Source: DTU064 sp045588245 (GTDB taxonomy: Bacteria; Bacillota; Clostridia; Oscillospirales; CAG-272). Taken from it: a stretch of 30,141 bases of DNA. The stretch covers positions 1 to 30,141 of the forward strand of contig JAZNDW010000020.1 of the NCBI GenBank assembly GCA_045588245.1, read 5' to 3'. The stretch's first letter is position 1, and each line of letters opens with the position of its first letter. Positions 1-7,664 of the stretch are shown in pieces. The notes beneath the pieces were generated by a model that was not told the DNA's origin, did no database searches, and saw only the letters and a list, made by a program, of their open reading frames with translations. The position numbers and the translations under genes are program-made.

Positions 1-1
1 C

Positions 2-928
2 ATCGGCGACAAGCTCGTTAACGACGTAGCTCCCAAGGACAGAGACATCGCGATGGTTTTCCAGAACTATGCTCTTTATCCTCACATGTCCGTGTTTGAT
101 AACATGGCATTCGGTCTTAAGCTCCGCAAGACTCCCAAGGAAGAGATCAAGCGCAGAGTTGAAGAAGCTGCTCGTATCCTCGACATCACTCACCTTCTCG
201 ACAGAAAGCCGAAGGCTCTCTCCGGCGGTCAGAAGCAGCGTGTTGCTCTCGGACGTGCAATCGTTCGTAACCCGAAGGTCTTCCTTCTTGACGAACCGCT
301 TTCCAACCTCGATGCTAAACTCCGTGCACTCATGAGAACGGAGCTTACAAAGATCCACCAGAGAGTCGGAACAACGTTCGTATACGTTACACACGACCAG
401 ACAGAGGCTATGACGATGGCTACCCGTATCGTCGTTATGAAGGACGGTCTCATCCAGCAGGTTGATACTCCTCAGGTTCTCTATGATTCTCCTTGCAATC
501 TCTTCGTTGCAGGCTTTATCGGTACACCTCAGATGAACTTCATCAACTGCGTTCTCGAACGCAAGGGCGAAGATGCTTATCTTACATACGGCGCTAACTC
601 CATCAAGCTTCCCGCAGAAAAGGCTAACAACCCCGCTCTCAAGGAATACTTCGGTCAGGAAGTTATCGCAGGTATCCGTCCCGAAGCTATCCGCGACGAG
701 GCTAACTATCTTGAAATGTACCCCGATTGTATCATCAACACAGACGTTGAAGTTACAGAGCTTATGGGCGCTGAAATTTACCTCTACCTCATCTCCGAGG
801 AGCAGAACCTCATCGCTCGCGTATCTCCCACATCCACCGCAAGAGCAGGCGACAACATCAAGGTTGCTATGGATCCCACGAAGATCCACATCTTCGACAA
901 GGATACAGAACGCTGCATCGTTCACTAA
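2..928 (+). CDS. Sugar ABC transporter ATP-binding protein, MsmX/UgpC/MalK type (5' end cut by window)
   Basis: This is the cytoplasmic ATPase of a carbohydrate importer. The frame is open from base 2, so the start codon and Walker A lie upstream of the window. Visible motifs in order are the Q-loop (MVFQNYALYPHM), the ABC signature LSGGQKQRVALGRA, Walker B FLLDEPLSNLDAKLR and the H-loop VTHDQTEAM. A C-terminal TOBE-like region of about 120 residues follows, as expected for the MalK/UgpC/MsmX subfamily, which binds regulators or selects substrate there. In Firmicutes such ATPases often serve several sugar importers, and no permease is visible here, so the substrate cannot be named. A strong terminator follows 14 bases after the stop codon. 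The family call is firm; the particular sugar is unknown. Confidence 0.95.
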   Translation: MGDKLVNDVAPKDRDIAMVFQNYALYPHMSVFDNMAFGLKLRKTPKEEIKRRVEEAARILDITHLLDRKPKALSGGQKQRVALGRAIVRNPKVFLLDEPLSNLDAKLRALMRTELTKIHQRVGTTFVYVTHDQTEAMTMATRIVVMKDGLIQQVDTPQVLYDSPCNLFVAGFIGTPQMNFINCVLERKGEDAYLTYGANSIKLPAEKANNPALKEYFGQEVIAGIRPEAIRDEANYLEMYPDCIINTDVEVTELMGAEIYLYLISEEQNLIARVSPTSTARAGDNIKVAMDPTKIHIFDKDTERCIVH

Positions 929-942
929 TAAAATGCATTTTC

Positions 943-975
943 AAAGCCCGACATCAAGTCGGGCTTTGTTTTTTT
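943..975 (+). terminator. Rho-independent terminator after the ABC ATPase
   Basis: A 10-bp perfect stem (AAAGCCCGAC / GTCGGGCTTT) with a 5-base loop is followed by a T-rich run. It closes the upstream ABC transporter unit. Confidence 0.93.
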
Positions 976-1007
976 GCTGTTTTTTTATTAGTTTGATATT
1001 AATTGGG

Positions 1008-1037
1008 TTGCCAATTGGTGTCAGATTGTGATATTAT
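1008..1037 (+). promoter_or_regulatory. Probable SigA promoter of trkA-trkH with an overlapping small palindrome
   Basis: TTGCCA (1008-1013) and TATTAT (1032-1037) are separated by 18 bases. The -35 box lies inside a short palindrome (AATTGG, four bases, CCAATT), which could be an operator. A second TATAAT occurs at 1053-1058 without a well-spaced -35, so the exact start point is uncertain. Confidence 0.5.
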
Positions 1038-1084
1038 TATTTCATAAAGTCGTATAATCTTTCGATATTTGAAAGGCAACAGAT

Positions 1085-2464
1085 ATGAAGATCATCATCG
1101 TCGGATGCGGCAAGGTGGGATATTCGCTCGCCGAGCGTCTTACGCACGAAAATCATGATATAACTATTATAGACACAAGTGCCACCGTCATTGCCGAGGC
1201 GCAAGAAGCCCTCGACGTTCTCGCCGTGGACGGTAACGGTGCCGCCCTCGAAACGCTGAAGCGTGCGAGCTCGGACAAAGCCGATATCCTTATTGCGGCA
1301 ACGAATGCAGACGAAACGAATCTGCTCGCCTGCATATGTGCAAAAAAACTCGGTTGTAAACACACAATTGCCCGCGTTCGAAATCCTCAATACACAAAGC
1401 AGGTAATATTCTTAAAAAACGAGCTCGGTCTTTCCCTCGCGGTCAATCCCGAGCTTACCGCCGCACACGAAATTTACCGCATGATTCAGTTTCCTTCATT
1501 CTTAAAGCGCGACTCGTTCGACAAAGGAAGAGTTGAGCTCGTTGAGTTCAAGATCACGGAGGACAGCCGTCTCAACGGAAAAAAGATCATGGAAGTTGCA
1601 TCAGCTCTCGGTCTGCGCGTCCTCATCTGCGCCGTTGAACGCGAAAACAACGTATACATCCCGAACGGCAGCTTCACTCTCATGGCAGGCGACAAGATCA
1701 CCGTAACGGCGGCACGAAATAACCTCGCTGCGCTCATCAAGTCATTGGGACTTGTCAGCCACAAGATCAAAAGCGTTATGCTTATCGGCTGCAGCCGCAT
1801 CGCCGAATATCTGACGGAAGAGCTTGAAAAGAGCGGCATCGACGTAACCGTCATTGAAAAAGATATTTCCCGTTGCGAAGCCTTCTCCTTGCGTTTTCCC
1901 AAAGCTCTCGTCATAAACGGCAACGCTTCGAAACACGGTTTTCTTGAATCGGCAAACGTACAAAACACCGATGCCGTTATCACACTGACGGGAATAGACG
2001 AAGAAAACCTCATCATCTCTATGTACTGCACTCACATCGGAGTTAAAAAGACGATCACAAAGATCGACCGCAACGAATATGCGCGTCTTTTCGCTAACCG
2101 CGACCTCGGCTCCGTCGTTTGCCCGAAGGACCTTACCGCGAGTGAGATCGTGCGTTATGTCCGAGCCATCTCAAACCGCGGGGATGAAGGCTCCGTTAAG
2201 GCTTTGCATCACATTGTCGACAGCAAAGCCGAAGCGATTGAGTTTTCCGTATCCTCTGCGACCGCATATACCGAGGTGCCGCTGTGGAAGCTGAATCTTA
2301 AATCCAACGTCCTCATTACGTGCATCAGCCGTTCGAACCAAGTCATTATCCCGAACGGAAATGACGTACTTAAAGTCGGCGACACCGTCATCATCGTCAC
2401 CACTGCCGAGCGCGCCATATATAACCTCGGCGACATATTTGAGCGCGATCCCATCAAAGTATGA
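1085..2464 (+). CDS. trkA: Trk potassium uptake system NAD-binding regulatory protein TrkA
   Basis: TrkA is the cytosolic regulatory ring of the TrkH potassium transporter and binds NAD(H) or ATP through Rossmann (RCK) folds. The 459-residue protein has the usual TrkA length and duplicated layout. The first RCK begins with IIIVGCGKVGYSLAERL, an intact GxGxxG with an acidic residue (IIDTS) at the end of strand 2. The second RCK begins near residue 228 with VMLIGCSRIAEYL, where the glycine motif is degenerate, suggesting that only one half binds dinucleotide strongly. Each half is followed by a TrkA-C-like lobe. GAAAGG precedes the ATG at suitable spacing. trkH follows 48 bases later on the same strand, so the two are very likely co-transcribed. 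Confidence 0.95.
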   Translation: MKIIIVGCGKVGYSLAERLTHENHDITIIDTSATVIAEAQEALDVLAVDGNGAALETLKRASSDKADILIAATNADETNLLACICAKKLGCKHTIARVRNPQYTKQVIFLKNELGLSLAVNPELTAAHEIYRMIQFPSFLKRDSFDKGRVELVEFKITEDSRLNGKKIMEVASALGLRVLICAVERENNVYIPNGSFTLMAGDKITVTAARNNLAALIKSLGLVSHKIKSVMLIGCSRIAEYLTEELEKSGIDVTVIEKDISRCEAFSLRFPKALVINGNASKHGFLESANVQNTDAVITLTGIDEENLIISMYCTHIGVKKTITKIDRNEYARLFANRDLGSVVCPKDLTASEIVRYVRAISNRGDEGSVKALHHIVDSKAEAIEFSVSSATAYTEVPLWKLNLKSNVLITCISRSNQVIIPNGNDVLKVGDTVIIVTTAERAIYNLGDIFERDPIKV

Positions 2465-2512
2465 TAAAGCTATAATCGGCTTTATATCAAGGAAAGGCTC
2501 GGATCATTATAT

Positions 2513-3967
2513 ATGAACTATAGGATAGTTTTGAATTATCTCGGCAAGATACTTTTGCTTGAGTCGATATGCATGCTGCCGTCGCTCATCATCGCCATCT
2601 GTGCCGGTGAGAATGCTTCATTTGAAGCATTCCTCGTAACTATGCTTCTTCAACTTGCGGCAGGTACGGTAATACTGATCTTCTGCAAGCCGAAAAATAA
2701 CAGCATATACGCACGCGAGGGCTCCGTCATCGTTGCGCTTGCGTGGATACTCATTTCACTTTTCGGTGCACTGCCGTTTCTCCTCTCAGGTACCGTAAAC
2801 TCCTACATTGATGCGCTGTTTGAAACCGTTTCGGGATTTACAACGACAGGTGCAACGATTCTGAACGACATAGAAGCTGCTCCTATGAGTCTGCTTTATT
2901 GGCGCTCGTTTACGCATTGGCTCGGCGGTATGGGCGTGCTCGTCTTTATTCTTGCAATAGCACCGTTCGTCCGCGGCAACGGAATGTCGCTTCACATTCT
3001 GCGTGCGGAAAGCCCGGGACCAACCGTCGGAAAGCTTGCGCCGAAACTGCGCTCAACGGCTCGTATTCTCTATTCGATATACATCGTTTTGACGGCGAGC
3101 GAGTTTATTCTGCTTCTTTTCGGCGATATGCCCGTGTTCGACGCGCTGACGACGGCGTTTTCAACTGCCGGAACGGGTGGTTTCTCCATCAAAAACAACA
3201 GCATGATGGCATATTCTACATACTGCCAGACCGTTGTCAGCATTTTCATGATGCTCTTCGGCATCAACTTCAGTATGTATTTTCTGCTTCTCGTCGGGGA
3301 TATCAAAAGCATACTTAAAAACACGGAGCTTCGCACGTATCTGTTGATAATCGTCATAGCAACGGTACTTATAACGATGCAAACGACCGATATGTTCAAC
3401 AGTGTCGGGGAATCGGCGCACCACGCTTTCTTCCAGGTATCGTCTATTATAACAACAACGGGAATGATATCCTGCGACTATGAGATTTGGCCCGAATTTA
3501 CGCACGGAATCCTTCTTATATTGATGTTCATCGGTGCCTCTGCCGGCTCAACGGGAGGCGGTATCAAGGTTTCGCGTCTTATCATATTAGTAAAATCTCT
3601 TTTCTTTGAGATAAGAAAATCTCTCTTCCCGCACAGTGTCAAGGTCATGACCGTTGATGGCGAGGTGATCGACAAAAATGCCGCCGGCCGCTGTTGTATA
3701 TTCTTCGCCACGCATATAATGCTCACGATACTCTCAACGCTTCTGGTCTCACTCGACGGCTATTCGTTCGAAACGAATCTCACCGCCGTCATCGCCTGCA
3801 TCAACAATATCGGTCCCGGCTTCGATCTTTCCGGCCCGACTGAATCGCTATCCTTCTTCTCGCCTGTCAGCAAGCTGATACTGTCCTTCAATATGCTTGC
3901 AGGACGCCTTGAGCTGTTCCCCGTGCTCGTTTTATTCGCTCCGCAAACATGGCAAACAAAAAAATAA
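2513..3967 (+). CDS. trkH: Trk potassium uptake system membrane subunit TrkH
   Basis: This is the potassium-translocating membrane subunit partnered with TrkA. The 484-residue protein is highly hydrophobic and shows the four pore-loop repeats of the SKT family: GFTTTGATIL near residue 110, FSTAGTGGFSI near 220, TTTGMIS near 322 and INNIGPGFDL near 437. Each contributes one quarter of the selectivity filter. The N-terminus MNYRIVLNYLGKILLLES is typical of the family, which supports this start, although the best Shine-Dalgarno-like run (AGGAAAGG) is unusually far (about 15 bases) from the ATG. The C-terminal stretch GRLELFPVLVLFAPQTW is also family-typical. It forms an operon with trkA and ends before a bidirectional terminator. 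Confidence 0.95.
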   Translation: MNYRIVLNYLGKILLLESICMLPSLIIAICAGENASFEAFLVTMLLQLAAGTVILIFCKPKNNSIYAREGSVIVALAWILISLFGALPFLLSGTVNSYIDALFETVSGFTTTGATILNDIEAAPMSLLYWRSFTHWLGGMGVLVFILAIAPFVRGNGMSLHILRAESPGPTVGKLAPKLRSTARILYSIYIVLTASEFILLLFGDMPVFDALTTAFSTAGTGGFSIKNNSMMAYSTYCQTVVSIFMMLFGINFSMYFLLLVGDIKSILKNTELRTYLLIIVIATVLITMQTTDMFNSVGESAHHAFFQVSSIITTTGMISCDYEIWPEFTHGILLILMFIGASAGSTGGGIKVSRLIILVKSLFFEIRKSLFPHSVKVMTVDGEVIDKNAAGRCCIFFATHIMLTILSTLLVSLDGYSFETNLTAVIACINNIGPGFDLSGPTESLSFFSPVSKLILSFNMLAGRLELFPVLVLFAPQTWQTKK

Positions 3968-3986
3968 CATTTGATCCAACAACAAA

Positions 3987-4015
3987 AAACAGGTTCATTT
4001 TGAACCTGTTTTTTT
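3987..4015. terminator. Bidirectional terminator between trkH and enolase
   Basis: An 11-bp stem (AAACAGGTTCA / TGAACCTGTTT) with a 3-base loop has A residues on the left and T residues on the right. It can therefore stop transcription from both convergent genes. Confidence 0.92.
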
Positions 4016-4042
4016 ACGCTTAACGTAAAAGCTACGTTTGTG

Positions 4043-5359
4043 TTATATAGCGCATCCGTCTTCGGTGCAACCGTTTTTTTCACGTTTTTGACTACTACTT
4101 ATTTTGGCAAGCTCCGAATGAATCACGGAAAGCCTGTTATATTTGGAAACTCGCTCTCCGCGGCAAGGCGCACCTGCTTTGATAAATCCGGCTCCGAGCG
4201 CCACGGCAAGATCGGCAATAAAGCTGTCATCGGTGTCACCGGAACGGTGCGACGTTATAAGATCATAGCCTCCCCGACGCGCCAAAAGCGACGCTTCGAT
4301 CGTTTCAGTTACAGTCCCGGCTTGATTCGGCTTTATGAGCAGTGCATTGCCGTAACCGTTACGAATGCCATTCGCAACTCTCGTGCTGTTTGTGACAAAA
4401 AGATCGTCTCCGACGAGCATGATCTTGTTTTTCATCGCTGTCGTCATGCGGCGCCAGCCGTCGATGTCGTCCTCGCCGAGACCGTCCTCAATCGACATGA
4501 TCGGATATTTGCGGCACAACGTCTGCCAGTACGATATGAGCCCGTCCGTGTCGTGCTCGCGTCCGCGCTTCGGCAAAACATAATTGTCACCGACGCACCA
4601 TTCGCTCGATGCCGCATCGAGCGCAAGCTTCACGTTCTCGCCGTATCCCGATGCCGCGGTCGCTTCGAGTATCAGCTCGATTGCGTCCTCGTCACGTTCA
4701 AGCATCGGCGCGTAACCGCCCTCGTCGCCGACAGACGTTGCGAATCCGCGTGATGAGAGCAGCTTTCCAAGCTTATGATATATCTCCGAGCATGCACGCA
4801 TACGCTCTGCATGATCCTCTATACCGACGGGCACGATCATAAATTCCTGAATGTCTATGTTGTTCTTCGCGTGAGCGCCGCCGTTGAGCACATTCATCAT
4901 CGGCACGGGCAAGCCGCAATGACGGCTCAATATTCCGCCGAGATAAACGTATAACGGCAGTCCGTAATACTGCGCGGAAGCGCGGCAATACGCAATCGAC
5001 ACGGCAAGCGTGGCATTGGCACCAAGGCGAGATTTATTCTCCGTCGCGTCAAGCTCACACAGCACCCCGTCGATCTCTGCCTGTCCGCTTTTCTCCGTTT
5101 TTCGCAGCACTTCGGCAATTGCATAATTCACGGAATTTACCGCGTGCGTCACACCCTTGCCTCCGTATCGCTCCATATCACCGTCGCGCTTTTCGTATGC
5201 TTCATGCTTTCCCGTTGACGCGCCCGACGGCGCTGTGGCACAACCGAATGAGCCGTCCGTTAGTGCAAGCGTTACCGAAACGGTGGGGTTTCCACGCGAA
5301 TCAAGTACTTCCACCGCCGACACCGATTCTATTTTAGGCATTTTTCTATTTACGTGCAT
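4043..5359 (-). CDS. eno: Enolase (phosphopyruvate hydratase)
   Basis: Enolase converts 2-phosphoglycerate to phosphoenolpyruvate in glycolysis. Conserved blocks run in order: EVLDSRGNPTVSV near the N-terminus, APSGASTGKHEAYEKRDGD, PMMNVLNGGAHAKNNIDIQEF, SVGDEGGYAP, MSIEDGLGEDD, LVGDDLFVTN, LLIKPNQAGTVTET and SHRSGDTDDSFIADLAVA. Together they carry the magnesium ligands and the catalytic lysine and histidine loops. The frame extends upstream to 5422, but the start at 5359 (MHVNRKMPKIESV) is preferred because GGGGG lies 9 bases upstream and because it gives 438 residues, close to the usual 430. An alternative ATG is six codons further in. Sequence blocks are somewhat divergent from typical Firmicute enolases (for example IKPNQAG where IKxNQIG is usual), so this could be a second copy. 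Confidence 0.95.
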   Translation of the reverse strand: MHVNRKMPKIESVSAVEVLDSRGNPTVSVTLALTDGSFGCATAPSGASTGKHEAYEKRDGDMERYGGKGVTHAVNSVNYAIAEVLRKTEKSGQAEIDGVLCELDATENKSRLGANATLAVSIAYCRASAQYYGLPLYVYLGGILSRHCGLPVPMMNVLNGGAHAKNNIDIQEFMIVPVGIEDHAERMRACSEIYHKLGKLLSSRGFATSVGDEGGYAPMLERDEDAIELILEATAASGYGENVKLALDAASSEWCVGDNYVLPKRGREHDTDGLISYWQTLCRKYPIMSIEDGLGEDDIDGWRRMTTAMKNKIMLVGDDLFVTNSTRVANGIRNGYGNALLIKPNQAGTVTETIEASLLARRGGYDLITSHRSGDTDDSFIADLAVALGAGFIKAGAPCRGERVSKYNRLSVIHSELAKISSSQKREKNGCTEDGCAI

Positions 5360-5458
5360 ACCGATGATCCCCCGATTTTTCTTTATTCTTATTGTCACCT
5401 CTATCTCCGATTTTATACGCAAAATGAAAATAATCCCTCACTCAAACGGGATTTTACA

Positions 5459-5466
5459 CATATAAT
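5459..5466 (+). promoter_or_regulatory. Possible -10 element before the LysM-GH18 gene
   Basis: CATATAAT lies about 33 bases before the GH18 start codon. It contains TATAAT and also resembles the -10 of mother-cell SigE promoters (CATACAAT-like). No convincing -35 is visible for either class, so both the call and the sigma factor are uncertain. Confidence 0.3.
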
Positions 5467-5499
5467 GACAGTAAAAACAAAGAAAGGAACGGTAAATAC

Positions 5500-6828
5500 A
5501 TGATAATATACATAACCGACGTCGGAGATACCGTCTATTCCGTCGCAAGTGAATTTGGCATTCCGCCGTCACTCATCATTACCGACAACACACTTGACTC
5601 CCCCGACAGGCTCGCTCCGGGGCAAGCGCTTCTCATTCGCACCCCAACAGAAACATACACCGTCGCTGAAGGTGACACCTTGACAAGCATCGCCGCTATG
5701 TTCGGCGCAAGCCTAAATGAGCTGTACCGTCTTAATCCCGCGCTTGACGGAAGAGATAACATCTACCCGGGACAGTATCTCATTATAAGCACACCGCCCG
5801 CCGAGGGCGGCACCGTCATAACGAATGCATACGTTTACCCGTTCGTTGATCTTGAAACGTTGCGGCGCACGCTTCCTTATCTGTCGTATCTGACGCTTTT
5901 CACATACGGTATCAATCGTGACGGAAGCCTCATTCCGCCCGGCGCGAATGAAGGCATCAACCCCGGACGAGAGGGCGAGATCATTGCGCTTGCACGTCAA
6001 TACGGTGCCGTTCCGATCATGCTTCTTTCAACGCTGACCGCCGAAGGTGTCTTCTCAAACGAGCTTGCATCGTATATTTTTCAAAATCCCGCCATTGAAT
6101 CAGCTGTCATCGAAAATCTCGTGAACGCCGTCGTTAGCCGCGGATATGGCGGCGTTGACCTCGACTTTGAATATGTAGGCGGCGAGCTTGCCGACGAATA
6201 CGTTAACTTTGTGCGGCGCGTCAACGCCGCCCTCGACGCTCGCGGCGATTACGTCACTTTCGTCGCACTTGCACCGAAGACCTCCCCCAGTCAACCCGGA
6301 CTGCTATATGAAGGCCACCGTTATGGCGAGCTTGCCGACGCCGCCGACCTCGTTCTGCTCATGACTTACGAATGGGGATACACCTACGGACCGCCCATGG
6401 CGGTCGCTCCCATCAATCAGGTACGCCGTGTCGTCGATTACGCTATAACGGAGATGGCGCCCGAAGAAGCCATTCTCGGCATACCGAATTATGGATATGA
6501 CTGGACGCTCCCTTACGTGCGCGGCGAATCCAAGGCGCGGTCGCTTTCAAACGTCGATGCCGTCCGTCAAGCGGCAGACGTGGGAGCGCGTATCATGTTC
6601 GACGAGGTGGCGCAGGCGCCGTTTTATAACTATTACAGCACGGACGAATCAGGGCTGACACGCGAGCACGTCGTTTGGTTTGAGGATCCACGCAGCATAC
6701 GTGCGAAGCTCGCCTTAATCGACGAATATGACCTCGCAGGCGGCTCGGTATGGAATGCGATGCGCTGGTTTCCTCAGCTATGGCTGATGCTTGACGGCAC
6801 GTTTGACATATATAAAGTGGGCGAATAA
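5500..6828 (+). CDS. LysM-GH18 hydrolase, YaaH/SleL-like spore cortex or peptidoglycan N-acetylglucosaminidase
   Basis: Two LysM peptidoglycan-binding repeats occupy residues 1-46 (VGDTVYSVASEFG...LAPGQALLI) and 51-97 (EGDTLTSIAAMFG...IYPGQYLII). A glycoside hydrolase 18 barrel follows to the C-terminus. The catalytic DxDxE motif is GGVDLDFEYV, with Glu224 as the predicted acid/base. A later barrel strand reads VLLMTYEWGY, and the end is GGSVWNAMRWFPQLW. There is no signal peptide, which fits the YaaH/SleL spore proteins that are deposited on the cortex by the mother cell. In that family the enzyme cuts cortical muropeptides during germination. The ribosome binding site is AAAGAAAGGAACGG. The gene stands alone, facing away from enolase. 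Confidence 0.9.
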   Translation: MIIYITDVGDTVYSVASEFGIPPSLIITDNTLDSPDRLAPGQALLIRTPTETYTVAEGDTLTSIAAMFGASLNELYRLNPALDGRDNIYPGQYLIISTPPAEGGTVITNAYVYPFVDLETLRRTLPYLSYLTLFTYGINRDGSLIPPGANEGINPGREGEIIALARQYGAVPIMLLSTLTAEGVFSNELASYIFQNPAIESAVIENLVNAVVSRGYGGVDLDFEYVGGELADEYVNFVRRVNAALDARGDYVTFVALAPKTSPSQPGLLYEGHRYGELADAADLVLLMTYEWGYTYGPPMAVAPINQVRRVVDYAITEMAPEEAILGIPNYGYDWTLPYVRGESKARSLSNVDAVRQAADVGARIMFDEVAQAPFYNYYSTDESGLTREHVVWFEDPRSIRAKLALIDEYDLAGGSVWNAMRWFPQLWLMLDGTFDIYKVGE

Positions 6829-6831
6829 ACG

Positions 6832-6877
6832 ATCGCCCCCCGTTTCGGAATACCGAAACGGGGGACGATATTTTTTG
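6832..6877 (+). terminator. Terminator after the LysM-GH18 gene
   Basis: A 12-bp perfect stem (CCCCCGTTTCGG / CCGAAACGGGGG) with loop AATA is flanked by an outer ATCG/CGAT pairing. A T-rich run (ATTTTTTG) follows on the plus strand. Confidence 0.93.
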
Positions 6878-6883
6878 TATTCA

Positions 6884-7618
6884 TCAATAGCCGTTGACGG
6901 TCTTGCGTCTGCCGTCAAGATAGTCGCGTTCGAGCTTGAGTACGCCGTTATCCATTCGGAAGATGCGGTCCGCTCGGGATGCGATCTGCAGGTCGTGAGT
7001 TACCATAACGAGAGTCTGTCCGATGGAATCTCTCGTTTTGATGAGAAGATCAAGCACCTCATCGGCATTCGCACGGTCAAGATTTCCCGTAGGCTCATCG
7101 GCAAAGAGGATCTGCGGCATATTTATAAGCGCACGTGCGATAGCGACACGCTGCTGCTGACCGCCCGAAAGCTCGCTCGGCAGGTGATGGAGTCTGTCCT
7201 GAATATCGAGCGTCTGAACGAGACGGCGAAGTCTTTCATCGTACGAGCCGTCGGGTTTATTGCACATCAGAGTCGGAATCAGAATGTTTTCAAGCGCCGT
7301 AAACTGCGGGATAAGATTGTGTCTTTGGAACACGAATCCCATGTTGGCTCCGCGGAAGCGTCCGAGCTCATCGTGTGACATCTTCGTGATATCCTGTCCG
7401 CGTATGTAGATGCGTCCCGCATCTACCTTATCAAGTCCCGCGCAGCAGTGCAAGAACGTACTTTTACCCGAACCTGACGTACCGATGATGGCAACAAACT
7501 CGCCCTCCTCCACCTTAAGATCGACTCTGTTGACGGCGGTGATGGTTTCGTCGTATTGCTTATACTGCTTGATAACGCTTTCTGTTCTTAATATATACTT
7601 TGATTTTTCGTCAGACAT
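6884..7618 (-). CDS. ABC transporter ATP-binding protein, MacB/LolD-type exporter ATPase
   Basis: This is the cytoplasmic ATPase of an FtsX-type exporter (244 residues, full length). Walker A is IGTSGSGKSTFLH, the Q-loop is VFQRHNLIPQFTALENI, the signature is LSGGQQQRVAIARAL, Walker B is ILFADEPTGNLD and the H-loop is MVTHD. The GNLD after Walker B and the LIPQFTALEN block are typical of the MacB/LolD/BceA group, whose members move lipoproteins, peptides or antibiotics, or relay antibiotic sensing. The permease partner is encoded 46 bases upstream on the same strand. The Shine-Dalgarno sequence (AGAAAGG) is rather far from the start codon. No two-component system is adjacent, so a BceAB-type sensing role is not supported here. 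Confidence 0.93.
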   Translation of the reverse strand: MSDEKSKYILRTESVIKQYKQYDETITAVNRVDLKVEEGEFVAIIGTSGSGKSTFLHCCAGLDKVDAGRIYIRGQDITKMSHDELGRFRGANMGFVFQRHNLIPQFTALENILIPTLMCNKPDGSYDERLRRLVQTLDIQDRLHHLPSELSGGQQQRVAIARALINMPQILFADEPTGNLDRANADEVLDLLIKTRDSIGQTLVMVTHDLQIASRADRIFRMDNGVLKLERDYLDGRRKTVNGY

Positions 7619-7664
7619 TATTTGTTACCGACCTTTCTTTCATTATCTTCAACGAACCGCATCA

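Noticed and set aside
4040..4753. Long plus-strand open frame opposite the 3' half of enolase
   Set aside because: It is antisense to an unmistakable enolase, has no domain signature, and reflects the codon bias of the real gene.
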